From assembly GCF_003628125.1 (NCBI RefSeq), contig NZ_RBZU01000003.1, positions 310,001 through 374,000 on the forward strand: a stretch of 64,000 bases of DNA, given 5' to 3'. The notes under the pieces were generated by a model, which saw only the letters and a program-made list of their open reading frames with translations, did not search any database and was not told where the DNA came from. Both the position numbers and the translations under genes were made by a program. Every line of letters starts with the position of its first letter. Position 1 is the stretch's first letter. Of the stretch, positions 27,850 through 36,276 are shown in pieces. Origin of the DNA: Pararobbsia silviterrae (lineage in GTDB: Bacteria; Pseudomonadota; Gammaproteobacteria; Burkholderiales; Burkholderiaceae).

Positions 27850-28773
27850 TCACGGGGATTTTAGAATCTCGCCGTTTCGAATCTCGCCAATTCGCACTTG
27901 GATCTCTTGTTCGCATTTTTTTATCTGAGCGCGCGCGTAGTCGAGCGTCCACCCGCACGCGACATGAACCGCTCGAAGCACCTTCGACTTACTCTCTGCA
28001 TCATCGGGCGTCGTCTGTTTCACCCTCAGTTTCGCGGCGATATCTATCGCGAGCGCACGTCGTTCGCCAGCCATCTGAGAGTACTCCTCTCGCCCTGCCT
28101 CCCCCCTGCCAGACTTAAGTCGCGCGTGCTCTTCGTATCCGTTGTTTCTCGCGTCACGGTGCGAGCCAGTGTTCTCGGTCGGGAGGTGAGCGTGCGCAAA
28201 AGCACGCGAAAGGTCGCCACCTCCCGGTCCGTACCCTTCTCGCAAGGATTGATATAGCATCGCGGCGATTCGCATAACAGATTCTTGCGGACTAATGATG
28301 CTGTTGACTGCGAACTCAACACACGCCTCAATGTCGCTGCCCATCGCGTCGACTTTCTTAAGAAACTTCGCAACATCGCCTTGCGCCGAAAACAATGACT
28401 CGCCCCTGCGCGCGCGAGCGATGCCCTCGGAATTAGCCCGCCATCGCCACGCAAACAAATGATGTGCGCGCTCGTACTTGCCACCAGGCAGACGAGAAAT
28501 TTCCACCGAGGCACGTGCAATGGAAAATGGTACTCGGGCGACATATTCAAATATCCTGTGGCACTTTTCCGTATCGAGACGCTCGATTCTGAAGTGCTCA
28601 CGTTCCAGGCGGTCGGCCGAAATTGCTTCATATGCGGCCTTGGTTTCGGCGTGAAGCCGAAGCATTTTTTGTTGATATGCCCGCCCTGGAGCCGAGATTC
28701 CGGCTGAACTAAGCGCAGTCCCACGCCGTCGGACAACAAACGTTTTACTTAGTTTGGAAGTCTCTTTCCCCAT
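27850..28773 (-). CDS. Hypothetical protein (307 aa)
   Basis: The ATG at 28773 is preceded by GAGGGG. The protein is strongly basic at the N-terminus (MGKETSKLSKTFVVRRRGTA) and rich in Arg/Glu helices throughout, with no membrane segment or recognisable catalytic motif. A nucleic-acid-associated role is possible but unproven. An imperfect inverted repeat (CAAGTG...CACTTG, 28861-28887) lies about 90 bp upstream as a candidate operator. Unknown function. Confidence 0.75.
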   Translation of the reverse strand: MGKETSKLSKTFVVRRRGTALSSAGISAPGRAYQQKMLRLHAETKAAYEAISADRLEREHFRIERLDTEKCHRIFEYVARVPFSIARASVEISRLPGGKYERAHHLFAWRWRANSEGIARARRGESLFSAQGDVAKFLKKVDAMGSDIEACVEFAVNSIISPQESVMRIAAMLYQSLREGYGPGGGDLSRAFAHAHLPTENTGSHRDARNNGYEEHARLKSGRGEAGREEYSQMAGERRALAIDIAAKLRVKQTTPDDAESKSKVLRAVHVACGWTLDYARAQIKKCEQEIQVRIGEIRNGEILKSP

Positions 28774-29704
28774 CTTCGCCCCTCACGCGCCCCTCGAAAA
28801 GGTCAAGCCGGCCGGCGAGGGTATCCGGCGTTCGGGTGGCCACCCTAGGCTTGACGCCCGCAAGTGTTTCAGGTTTTGAGGCACTTGAGAATCAAAATGC
28901 CGATTGGCGCGCCGACCAGTTTCAATGCCTATATCTGACAGCGGTTTGCAGGGCACCGAGTCAAAGTAACTTTCCCCCCACGCAGTTATGAAACCTACAA
29001 TTGAGAATCGCCGCTACGACGTAACCTAACGGGCGACGAAAAGCCGAACTGATCGGCGTCAATTGAATCCACTCCCGGATCTTGCGTATCTCGAACTCGC
29101 CGCCATGAATTTAATTGAGCAGCGACAGTGCAAACAAGGGCGGTCTTGCGACGAGGAACGTAGGCCTGTTACGGTAGGTCTCTATTTGGGTCTAGAAAGG
29201 ATAGTAGCGATGTGCCGCTCTCGGCCAGGAAGGGACATTCACTCAGTGCCGCACTTGGACTGTGCAGCGTCGGTAGATCATCGAGAGCAGTCAGTGGAGC
29301 GGGCAAACTCGGTGAAAGTTCATCGGTCAGATCGCATGTCGGCAGATGACTGGAACCGTGCCCTTTGCTAGGAAACCATCGACATCGGCGGCCTCGCCCG
29401 CGAACTGACGAGCAAGTCCTGGGTGACCTTTCTTCTCAGAAAGCAAATCGCACTCATGCTCGCGCTTATTCTGTTGGCCGAAAAGTTCACTCCGCGGCTG
29501 ATCGAAAATCAGTTGCGCGCGAAACCGCTGGATGGCGTCGCGTGTCAGCAGAAATTTTCCGAACAGCTACACAACGGTCGATGACTACACTCTCATGTAT
29601 TCTGGTCATGCCGCTGAACCGGTGACTCCCGTCGTTCGACGAAGGTAGAGGAAGGCGGCATAAGGTCATGCCAAGAAGACGCCTTCACGCGATCGCACCA
29701 GCCA
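28774..29704. other. Gene-poor region with decayed coding fragment
   Basis: 931 bp between the 307-aa gene and the Fic-STAND operon. The forward stretch 29372-29584 encodes 70 codons without a start (contains ARELTSKSWVTFLLRKQIA and KPLDGV) right after a TAG. This reads like a real protein that has lost its 5' end; I cannot name the family. The rest (29050-29370) has no convincing ORF. It is probably a scar of older insertion/deletion. Confidence 0.4.
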
Positions 29705-32080
29705 TCAGCCATCGCCTCTTTTCGAAAAGTCACGGACCTGCTCGACGGTCCAAAGCGGCTCGTCGGCATCCTGCGTTGCACGCTCACTCGCCCGCACCGC
29801 CATCCATCGACCATATTCGGGCTCGGGGTGCTCCTTTTCAAGCGCCTTAATCGCAGCGTAGGCCTCACGTCCGGGCACATCGACCAGCATATTGAACAAG
29901 GCGTTGCGACCGTCTTGCGCATTGTCACGAAGCGTCGGCGAATAGACACCCTTGTTAGTGCGATCGAAATCCTCGTCAGCCCGGACGAAGCGGTGCATCA
30001 GCAAATAGAGCCGCTTTAGATCGCCAGCGTTCCGATATGCGCCAACGCGCGTGCCCGTGCCGTGCCGATCGCCGACCAAAGCGACGATGAACAACTCAGC
30101 AAAGCTTGAAGCATCGGCCTGCGAGAGTACTTCGAGATGACGTTCCAGAGCAGAGATCGCCGCCGCTGAATCGGTATCGACCCAGAGCGCGAACCAACGC
30201 GGCCGCTGACCCTCCAGCACAGTATCAGTGGCCTTCCTTGCCGCAAGCGCTGCGAGAACGCCGGGGGCCGCACCGCTCCCCGTCAAGATGTTTAAACAAT
30301 AGCGCAGCGCATCGTCATTGAGCACATCATGCGTGCTTAGCCAAGCCTGGACCAACGGCGCGACGTCGCTGTGCAGCCATGGCGCGTGATAGAGAATGTC
30401 GTGGACGATATAGTGGAGTGGCTGCTCGCCGACGCTATGTTCGAGCTCCCAGACAAGCTCGGTTGCCACGGCTTCAAAGCCGGCCTTCGGGAAGGCGCGA
30501 TAAAGCGTCTCGAACCACGTTGGAAAGCCGTTCAGCTCCCAAGTGACATAGCGAAAAGCATGTTGCGCTTCCTCTTCGGTCAGCCGCTGCGCAAAGGCGC
30601 TGTCCTCTGCTGCCTCGATTGCGAGACCAGTCATCGCAAAGATCAGCGAATAGGGCGTCGAGCCGGTCTCACCGCCCTCCGATCGCAAGGTCGGCCGATA
30701 GGCCCGCCAGTGCGCGATCGCCGCATCGCGAAAGGCGCGAGCGACCGGCTCTCCAAACTCGGCGATCAATGTCCTCCACTTCGCCCCGTCCTCACGGCTG
30801 GTGGTCACTCCGCCATTCACGACACTCTCAAGCAGATGATAGTGATCGCTAGTGAACTCGCCTGGCTGAAAGCCTGCGGGATGCAAAACCCGATCGGGGT
30901 TAGCTATGAGAGCGCGGACCCAATCGCCACGATCCTTCTTCTGCTTACGTTCGCGCGCGTCGCTTTCGCGCTTCCACCGCCGGGTTTCCCTGTCCATCCT
31001 GACCATCGCGGGCGATGGCTTCGGATCAAGGTGCGCGTCCAGCGTCGCGGCGAGCACAGTGTCGTCAGCGACCACTGCGTGCAACTGCGCGAGCCAGGCC
31101 GACGGTCGATCCGCGTCCACATAGATTCGAAGACAGCGCGACAGCGCCACGGCTCGATCGTCCCCCTCCTTGGAGGTGACCCATTCGAGGCAGCGCTCGA
31201 AATCCTCTGCACCAAACCGCCAGAAGTTGCCGAGATAGGCCACTGGCCAGTCGTCGGTCAGCTTCTCGCCTTTGGCGGCCCTATGCGCGCGGCATACTGC
31301 GATCGAATTCCAATAGAGGCGATCGTTGAGCTCCGCCCAGCGCGGGACGTTCTTGTTCAGCGCGCTCTTATAGTCGTCGACATCGGCGCCCCGCTGAAAC
31401 CGCAGGGCCGGCAAATTACGCAGCACCGCAATCGCTGCGGGCGTCAGCGCCTGCGCCGATCGTGCCGCGACCAAGCGATCGACGGCGTGGAGGGCGATCG
31501 GCATCAGCCACGCGAACTCTTCCGAGACATGACATTCGCCAAGCCTCACAAAGGGCTCGCGATCGAGGAAACCATTCAGCCCCTCAACCAGGCAGCCGAG
31601 TGGATGATCTTCGGCCGCGTCTGCCATTACCGGCAACTCATCGACGAACTGGTGAAGCGAAGAGCTCAGACCTCTATCGTTAAAGCGTTCGTGCGGCGCT
31701 GCGTGGGCGAGCATTCGCACCACCAGAGCCACGCTGGCCGTGGTCGGTGCCGCCCAATCGATCAGCTCCGCGAAAACCGCGTGGTCTAGGGCGCCAGGAT
31801 CTTCGGCCATGGTCTTCCATAGCTTATCCTTCAGCGCTTCGTCCCCTACTGCCATGACGCCCCGGATCGCGGCGATTCGCGCATATTTGCCGCGCGAAGT
31901 GTCGGCCGCGACGTCGAACAGCGTCGGCGCACAGCTCGACATCTCACCCTGCCAGACAAGCCGACCCAGAAAGAAGACGACATCATCATTGTCTTGATGC
32001 TCGTTCAGCAGCGCCAACGCGTCGGGAGCTAGGTCGGGAGCGGCGATGCGTTCGATCGCACTATTTTGCATGAGACTCAT
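29705..32080 (-). CDS. Large all-helical protein, third gene of the Fic-STAND operon (791 aa)
   Basis: No catalytic motif recognised. The sequence is a succession of amphipathic helices (for example ALDHAVFAELIDWAAPTTAS, ALHYIVHDILYHAPWL-like segments) with no signal peptide or membrane span, compatible with a HEAT/TPR-like solenoid. It starts by ATGA overlap with the NTPase gene, so the two are translationally coupled. In many bacterial STAND proteins the NTPase is fused to a long C-terminal helical sensor; this ORF could be that sensor encoded separately (inference). It is the last gene of the operon. The ribosome site GGAAGGGAAAG argues that the split is genuine rather than a frameshift. 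Confidence 0.85.
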   Translation of the reverse strand: MSLMQNSAIERIAAPDLAPDALALLNEHQDNDDVVFFLGRLVWQGEMSSCAPTLFDVAADTSRGKYARIAAIRGVMAVGDEALKDKLWKTMAEDPGALDHAVFAELIDWAAPTTASVALVVRMLAHAAPHERFNDRGLSSSLHQFVDELPVMADAAEDHPLGCLVEGLNGFLDREPFVRLGECHVSEEFAWLMPIALHAVDRLVAARSAQALTPAAIAVLRNLPALRFQRGADVDDYKSALNKNVPRWAELNDRLYWNSIAVCRAHRAAKGEKLTDDWPVAYLGNFWRFGAEDFERCLEWVTSKEGDDRAVALSRCLRIYVDADRPSAWLAQLHAVVADDTVLAATLDAHLDPKPSPAMVRMDRETRRWKRESDARERKQKKDRGDWVRALIANPDRVLHPAGFQPGEFTSDHYHLLESVVNGGVTTSREDGAKWRTLIAEFGEPVARAFRDAAIAHWRAYRPTLRSEGGETGSTPYSLIFAMTGLAIEAAEDSAFAQRLTEEEAQHAFRYVTWELNGFPTWFETLYRAFPKAGFEAVATELVWELEHSVGEQPLHYIVHDILYHAPWLHSDVAPLVQAWLSTHDVLNDDALRYCLNILTGSGAAPGVLAALAARKATDTVLEGQRPRWFALWVDTDSAAAISALERHLEVLSQADASSFAELFIVALVGDRHGTGTRVGAYRNAGDLKRLYLLMHRFVRADEDFDRTNKGVYSPTLRDNAQDGRNALFNMLVDVPGREAYAAIKALEKEHPEPEYGRWMAVRASERATQDADEPLWTVEQVRDFSKRGDG

Positions 32081-33417
32081 CTTTCCCTTCCGACGGCAAT
32101 CCGGTTGACGATATTGCGAAGCATGGTTTGACGAATCGTTAGCGGCAGGCGCGACGGATCGCCACCTTCGCTCGCAATCTCCGGCGCCAGGGCGAGGGCT
32201 TTGTCGCGCACCGCTTCATCAAACAGGATCAACCAGGCCAAGATCGGGCGCGTCCGCGGCACGATGATTTGCTCGCCATAGCTCTGGCGAAAGAAGAGGT
32301 CCTCTACGCGCGCGCGGGCGCCTGGTTGATTCAGCAGATCGTTCGCCCATTCCGCGCTCAGCAGCTCGCGGATCTCGCGGTGGCGAAATCGCACGCTGGT
32401 ATAAACAATGTCATCGAACAGGCCAGTGCGGAGGAGAGCCTCGATCTCGGCGTCGGCCCAGCCCGTCAGTAAGGTGCGCGGGTCGATGCGATCGGCAGAT
32501 TGAACACCTGCGGGAAGGCCAATGACGGTCTTGCCAGTCATCGTCACCGCGCCCGCCAAAATGCGGGCGCCATCCCGCATTTTGGCAGCATTGACGCGGA
32601 CCGGGGCAAATGCGGCCGACCGCGGTTCGATCTGCAGGGCGATCATCCGCTGCAGCACTTCGAAGCGGCTCCCGAGGCGATGATCCGCTATCCAGACACT
32701 AATCAATGCCTTCAGGTCGAAGGGACGCTCGGCGAGGCTCAGCAGATTGGCACGCTTCACCGCGTCGACGAAGTCGGTGACGTCGTCCACGCCAGAATGG
32801 CCGGCGAACAGCGCGATCTGGTCCTCCGAAAGCACAGCAAGCCGATACAGCTTGAGCGTAGGGTCGCTCTCACGACTCGTGTCGTCATCCTCTTCAGCGG
32901 GCGCTGGCTCGCCATAGGGCAGATGCTGTTCGATCAGTGTCTGGTCGGGTAGCGCTCGCCAAGCATCCTCGCGACTGGTGATAAAGATGCGCGCGCGATC
33001 CAGCGCGGCGTATATTTTAGCGCCGAAGATGCGAACCGCATCCTCAAGCGCGCGTGGTGTCTCCAATTGGGCTTCGTCGACCGAGTCGAGAAAGAACCAA
33101 GCCTCGTCAGTTGAGGCCAGCCAGGCGGCAAACTCGTCCGCCGTGCCAACCTCGAACGACTGGTCGAACGTCGCGTCGATCTTCTCGATCCGGATGAAGA
33201 AGGCGTGACGGCCACGCTTCCTGATCCGACGCGCACGCGTCTGGGCTTCGAATGTTTTGCCGGCGCCTGGATCGGCAATTATCAAGACGCGAAACTCGTC
33301 CTCGATTTCATGCCACAGCTGAGGCTTACCCGGACCTGGCATGAGAAAATCCCACTTCTTCGAGTGAGGCGACATCGGCGAAAACCGCCGAATGAGCTCG
33401 ACGATTTGCTCCGTCAT
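32077..33417 (-). CDS. STAND/NACHT-like P-loop NTPase, second gene of the Fic-STAND operon (446 aa)
   Basis: Walker A ADPGAGKT is at residues 48-55 and Walker B WFFLDSVDEAQ at 107-117. A sensor-1-like RARIFITSREDAW follows at 141-153, where the arginine-serine arrangement is typical of STAND NTPases. The rest is helical, with a probable winged-helix after the NTPase core (SLAERPFDLKALISVW; TSVRFRHREIRELLSAEW). It overlaps the Fic gene upstream and the 791-aa gene downstream by ATGA. Such NTPases act as signal-sensing switches in bacterial immunity. An AAA-type chaperone for Fic is the alternative. Confidence 0.85.
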   Translation of the reverse strand: MTEQIVELIRRFSPMSPHSKKWDFLMPGPGKPQLWHEIEDEFRVLIIADPGAGKTFEAQTRARRIRKRGRHAFFIRIEKIDATFDQSFEVGTADEFAAWLASTDEAWFFLDSVDEAQLETPRALEDAVRIFGAKIYAALDRARIFITSREDAWRALPDQTLIEQHLPYGEPAPAEEDDDTSRESDPTLKLYRLAVLSEDQIALFAGHSGVDDVTDFVDAVKRANLLSLAERPFDLKALISVWIADHRLGSRFEVLQRMIALQIEPRSAAFAPVRVNAAKMRDGARILAGAVTMTGKTVIGLPAGVQSADRIDPRTLLTGWADAEIEALLRTGLFDDIVYTSVRFRHREIRELLSAEWANDLLNQPGARARVEDLFFRQSYGEQIIVPRTRPILAWLILFDEAVRDKALALAPEIASEGGDPSRLPLTIRQTMLRNIVNRIAVGRER

Positions 33418-34601
33418 GTCCGCGATCCGGCGTTGGCAGGGTAGAGGTTGGGGAACCAGCGCTCGGCCACTTCGACCGGAAAAGCCAGACGCAGGGGCGC
33501 ACGATGGGTCGCTGCGGTCAGCATTCCCCGGTCGACCAGCCCCGCCGTGACATTGCGCGCGCCGCGCTCCTCGTAGCCGGTGAGCGCGGGAATCTTTGAG
33601 CGCTCGACCTCGCCACTCATCACGGCTTCGCGCAGTACGGCAAAGCTGCCACGGAGCAACCGCTTCGCCCTCACCTCCTCCTCGACGTGGATTTCAATGC
33701 GCATCAGCAGCGTCGCGGGTTCGAGCAGCTCACTCATGAAACGGATCTGATCAACTGAGCGTTCGAGGAAGAATTTGCAGAACGCGACCAGCCCGCGCTG
33801 AGTAAGGTTGCCACGCCCGTCGAGATCACCTTCACGCGGCCCATCTGCCTGCGCGAGCAACGTCTTGTAGCGGTCCTCATTGCGAGCTAAGCCCCGCGCC
33901 ACTGACCAAAGACTGGTTCCGACCCCGAGCCGCTTGAACAAGGCATGTGACATCAGCCGAGCTACACGGCCATTGCCGTCGAGGAAGGGGTGGATCCAAA
34001 GCAGGCGATGGTGGACAGCACCGACAGTCTGAATTTGCCGGGTCCTGGTGAGCCGCGGCGATCCATAGGCCTTATCAAAACTCGACATAAAGCGGGGCAA
34101 GTCCTCATGCGGTGGCGGAATGTGTCGACCGACCTGCACGTCTCGCTTGCGCCATTCGCCGGGAACGATCTCGAGCCGCGCCCCCGTCTTCTTGTCGTCA
34201 ACGAACAGCATCTCGGGCGGCAGCCGCGAACAAAACTCTTCATGCAGCCACGATGCGTAAGCCGCGGAAGCCGGCCAGGCATCGGGATCACGCCCAGTAT
34301 CGATTAATCGCTGAACGTGGATGTGCGCGACTGCTTCCTGCTGCAGGTCACGCTTTTTGGGTTCGTTCGAAAAATCGTTGGCAAGTGCCCGGTCGATGTC
34401 GTGCGGATGAGTATCGTGCCCCTCGATCAGATTCGAGTAATAGCAGTTCATCGAGCGGACGAGATCGCCGATCGAGTCTCGCAAGATGGGATGAATTCGG
34501 GCCGCCAGTCCGCTCGCCTCTTCCATAAGCACCAAGATGTCATCATCAAGGAGTCGGACTGCCTCCTCAGGAACCATCGGCCCCATGCTTGTCGTATCCA
34601 T
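33414..34601 (-). CDS. Fic-domain protein (AMPylase-type), first gene of the Fic-STAND operon
   Basis: A 395-aa protein carrying the complete Fic core HPFLDGNGRVAR (residues 204-215), which transfers AMP from ATP to a target hydroxyl. An autoinhibitory motif S-x-x-x-E-G is present at residues 56-61 (SNLIEG), as in class II Fic proteins whose inhibitory helix is N-terminal. A C-terminal winged-helix (IPALTGYEERGARNVTAGLV) follows. I used the ATG at 34601; in-frame ATG 34622 or TTG 34637 are possible, and no strong ribosome site decides. It overlaps the NTPase gene by 4 nt. It may be a toxin released or restrained by the NTPase module (inference). Confidence 0.9.
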   Translation of the reverse strand: MDTTSMGPMVPEEAVRLLDDDILVLMEEASGLAARIHPILRDSIGDLVRSMNCYYSNLIEGHDTHPHDIDRALANDFSNEPKKRDLQQEAVAHIHVQRLIDTGRDPDAWPASAAYASWLHEEFCSRLPPEMLFVDDKKTGARLEIVPGEWRKRDVQVGRHIPPPHEDLPRFMSSFDKAYGSPRLTRTRQIQTVGAVHHRLLWIHPFLDGNGRVARLMSHALFKRLGVGTSLWSVARGLARNEDRYKTLLAQADGPREGDLDGRGNLTQRGLVAFCKFFLERSVDQIRFMSELLEPATLLMRIEIHVEEEVRAKRLLRGSFAVLREAVMSGEVERSKIPALTGYEERGARNVTAGLVDRGMLTAATHRAPLRLAFPVEVAERWFPNLYPANAGSRT

Positions 34602-35586
34602 GAGGGCAGTGTACCGGATCATATGCCGGATCTGCAATGACTTTTATATCAATAAATCAGTAACATATTGCACATTTCCTACTCGGTAGGACCGGATGGG
34701 ATGCCGGTTTATTTGCCGGTTCGCGGGGGCCAGTCAAGTTCCGCCAGCGCTCTCGACGCCGTAGGGCTTGAAGTGCAATTAGGGGCGGACGGGCTGCGAC
34801 GCGCGGCTGATCGATCGGCTGGAAGCGACAATTAGATGTCGCCAAGGCGAACGTGCCGGTCTCTGCCAAGTTCAACGATTTTGAGGCGGCTGGAAAGTCG
34901 CGATTTGCGCAGGACCAAACCGATAGCAACCGAGAGTGACAAGAAAGGCTGGTGGTGGCCGGTATTGGCACCTTGCTGTTCGTCCGGTCTTTTAGCTTGC
35001 GTCGCAGGCGGACCGCGCGTTGCGTTTGGCCGGCAAGGCCTCGCTCGCGACTGATTTTTATATTAGCCGACTGATCGTGAAGGTCGTCAGAAGGACCGTT
35101 TCACCCCGAGAGCGGTCGCTGACGTCGGCCGCCGCAGAATGACCGCTCAGGGTCGAGGATGTGTGAAAACGTGAAACTAGCCGGTTTGCGAGTGTCGCCT
35201 TACCCTTCGCGAGTTGCCGGCACGCCAATACGCGATCTGAACGTTCGAGTTTTCCGAATAGACGGTCCGACCCGCGTTTTCACACAGCCTCGGTCGTTAA
35301 CCGCCGCTACGTCTACCCACCCGCGAACCACGAACGCTGGGCTCTCGAACGAGTGACCCAGCTCGCGGACCATAGCCATACTCGCCGGTGACGCATCATT
35401 GCTCATCGTCGAGCTACGTTGAACTTCCCAGCACCGATTTTCTCCCGATCTGCGCGTTGCTCATCGGCTCAATGGGGTATGCCTAAACGGACCAGCTTTA
35501 AGGAAGCGAAACAATGGCTCAATAACATTGAAGGGTTACGAGCCGTACGATAATATTGATCCATACACTCAAATGAGCCAAAAACC
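34602..35586. other. Intergenic region between Fic operon and serine recombinase
   Basis: 985 bp with the Fic operon promoter (TATAAA at about 34645 on the minus strand, and a partly palindromic CCGGATCATATGCCGG at 34615-34630) and the MITE-like element 35154-35292. ORFs crossing it lack ribosome sites. Otherwise nothing recognised. Confidence 0.5.
35154..35292. mobile_element. MITE-like element with 18-bp terminal inverted repeats
   Basis: CGAGGaTGTGTGAAAACG at 35154-35171 is matched by the inverted CGTTTTCACACAgCCTCG at 35275-35292. Seventeen of 18 positions pair, with 12 contiguous. The 139-bp unit carries no transposase, so if mobile it is non-autonomous. No clear target duplication was identified. 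Confidence 0.55.
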
Positions 35587-36186
35587 ATGCGCAGACTGTA
35601 CTACGGTCGGATTTCCACTACGGACGGGCAATCGGCGATCAGTCAGTATTCAGACGCCAAAGCACACGGTATCCACGAACAGGATGTGTTCATCGACGAA
35701 GGCGTAAGTGGCTATCACGTTGCTCCGTCGGCACGAGAACAGTGGCTTAAGGTGGAGCATGATTTGCGACACGGCGGCATCCTGATCGTTCGTTGGCTCG
35801 ATCGCATCAGTCGACGATACGACGAACTTCATAGGACCATGCGTCGATTGATGGAGCTTGGCGTTCGTGTCGAATGCACGCTGAACGGCATGGTGTTCGA
35901 CGGTCAAGCAGCAGATCCCATAGAAAAAGCGACGCGGGACGCCGTGCTCGCCTTCATGGCGGCGCAAGGCGAAGCCGACTATAAGAATCGTGCAGAAATG
36001 CAGCGCCGAGGTGTCGCCCTCGCGAAGGCTAACGGGAAGTACAAGGGCCGACCGCGCTCGACCGATTATTCCGCGATAAAGCGATGGCGTGTGGAACATG
36101 GAGCAACAATCGACCAAACAGCGCAAAATTTCGACGTTAGTCACGCAACCGTCAAGCGGGCCTGCGCATCCAGTTTTCCGGGATAA
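35587..36186 (+). CDS. Serine recombinase (resolvase/invertase family)
   Basis: A 199-aa protein. The catalytic serine is S10 in YYGRIS. The DEGVSGYHVAPSAREQW segment and the arginine-rich VRWLDRISRRYDE of the catalytic core are in place. The long E helix (IEKATRDAVLAFMAAQGEAD) is followed by a C-terminal helix-turn-helix (IDQTAQNFDVSHATVKRAC). The size is that of small resolvases/invertases, not large integrases. No adjacent res/inversion site is obvious. It lies alone between the two candidate defence operons and may have brought one of them in. No good ribosome site precedes the ATG. Confidence 0.92.
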   Translation: MRRLYYGRISTTDGQSAISQYSDAKAHGIHEQDVFIDEGVSGYHVAPSAREQWLKVEHDLRHGGILIVRWLDRISRRYDELHRTMRRLMELGVRVECTLNGMVFDGQAADPIEKATRDAVLAFMAAQGEADYKNRAEMQRRGVALAKANGKYKGRPRSTDYSAIKRWRVEHGATIDQTAQNFDVSHATVKRACASSFPG

Positions 36187-36276
36187 CCCGTGCTATGCGG
36201 GATCTAGCGCATTCGTCTCCTGTGCAGCTCGCATCAAGTTCGGTAGCATAGTGCGAGGCCGTTCTTTAATGCCAAA

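Noticed and set aside
29063..29371. Forward 102-codon frame
   Set aside because: No ribosome site, no family, and lies in scar-like DNA.
32077..32080. Possible frameshift joining the NTPase and the 791-aa protein
   Set aside because: The junction is a clean ATGA overlap with a ribosome-binding-like GGAAGGGAAAG, so two coupled genes are more likely than a broken fusion.
34657..34971. Minus 104-codon frame upstream of the Fic gene
   Set aside because: No ribosome site and shadow-like composition; the region carries promoter and repeat features instead.
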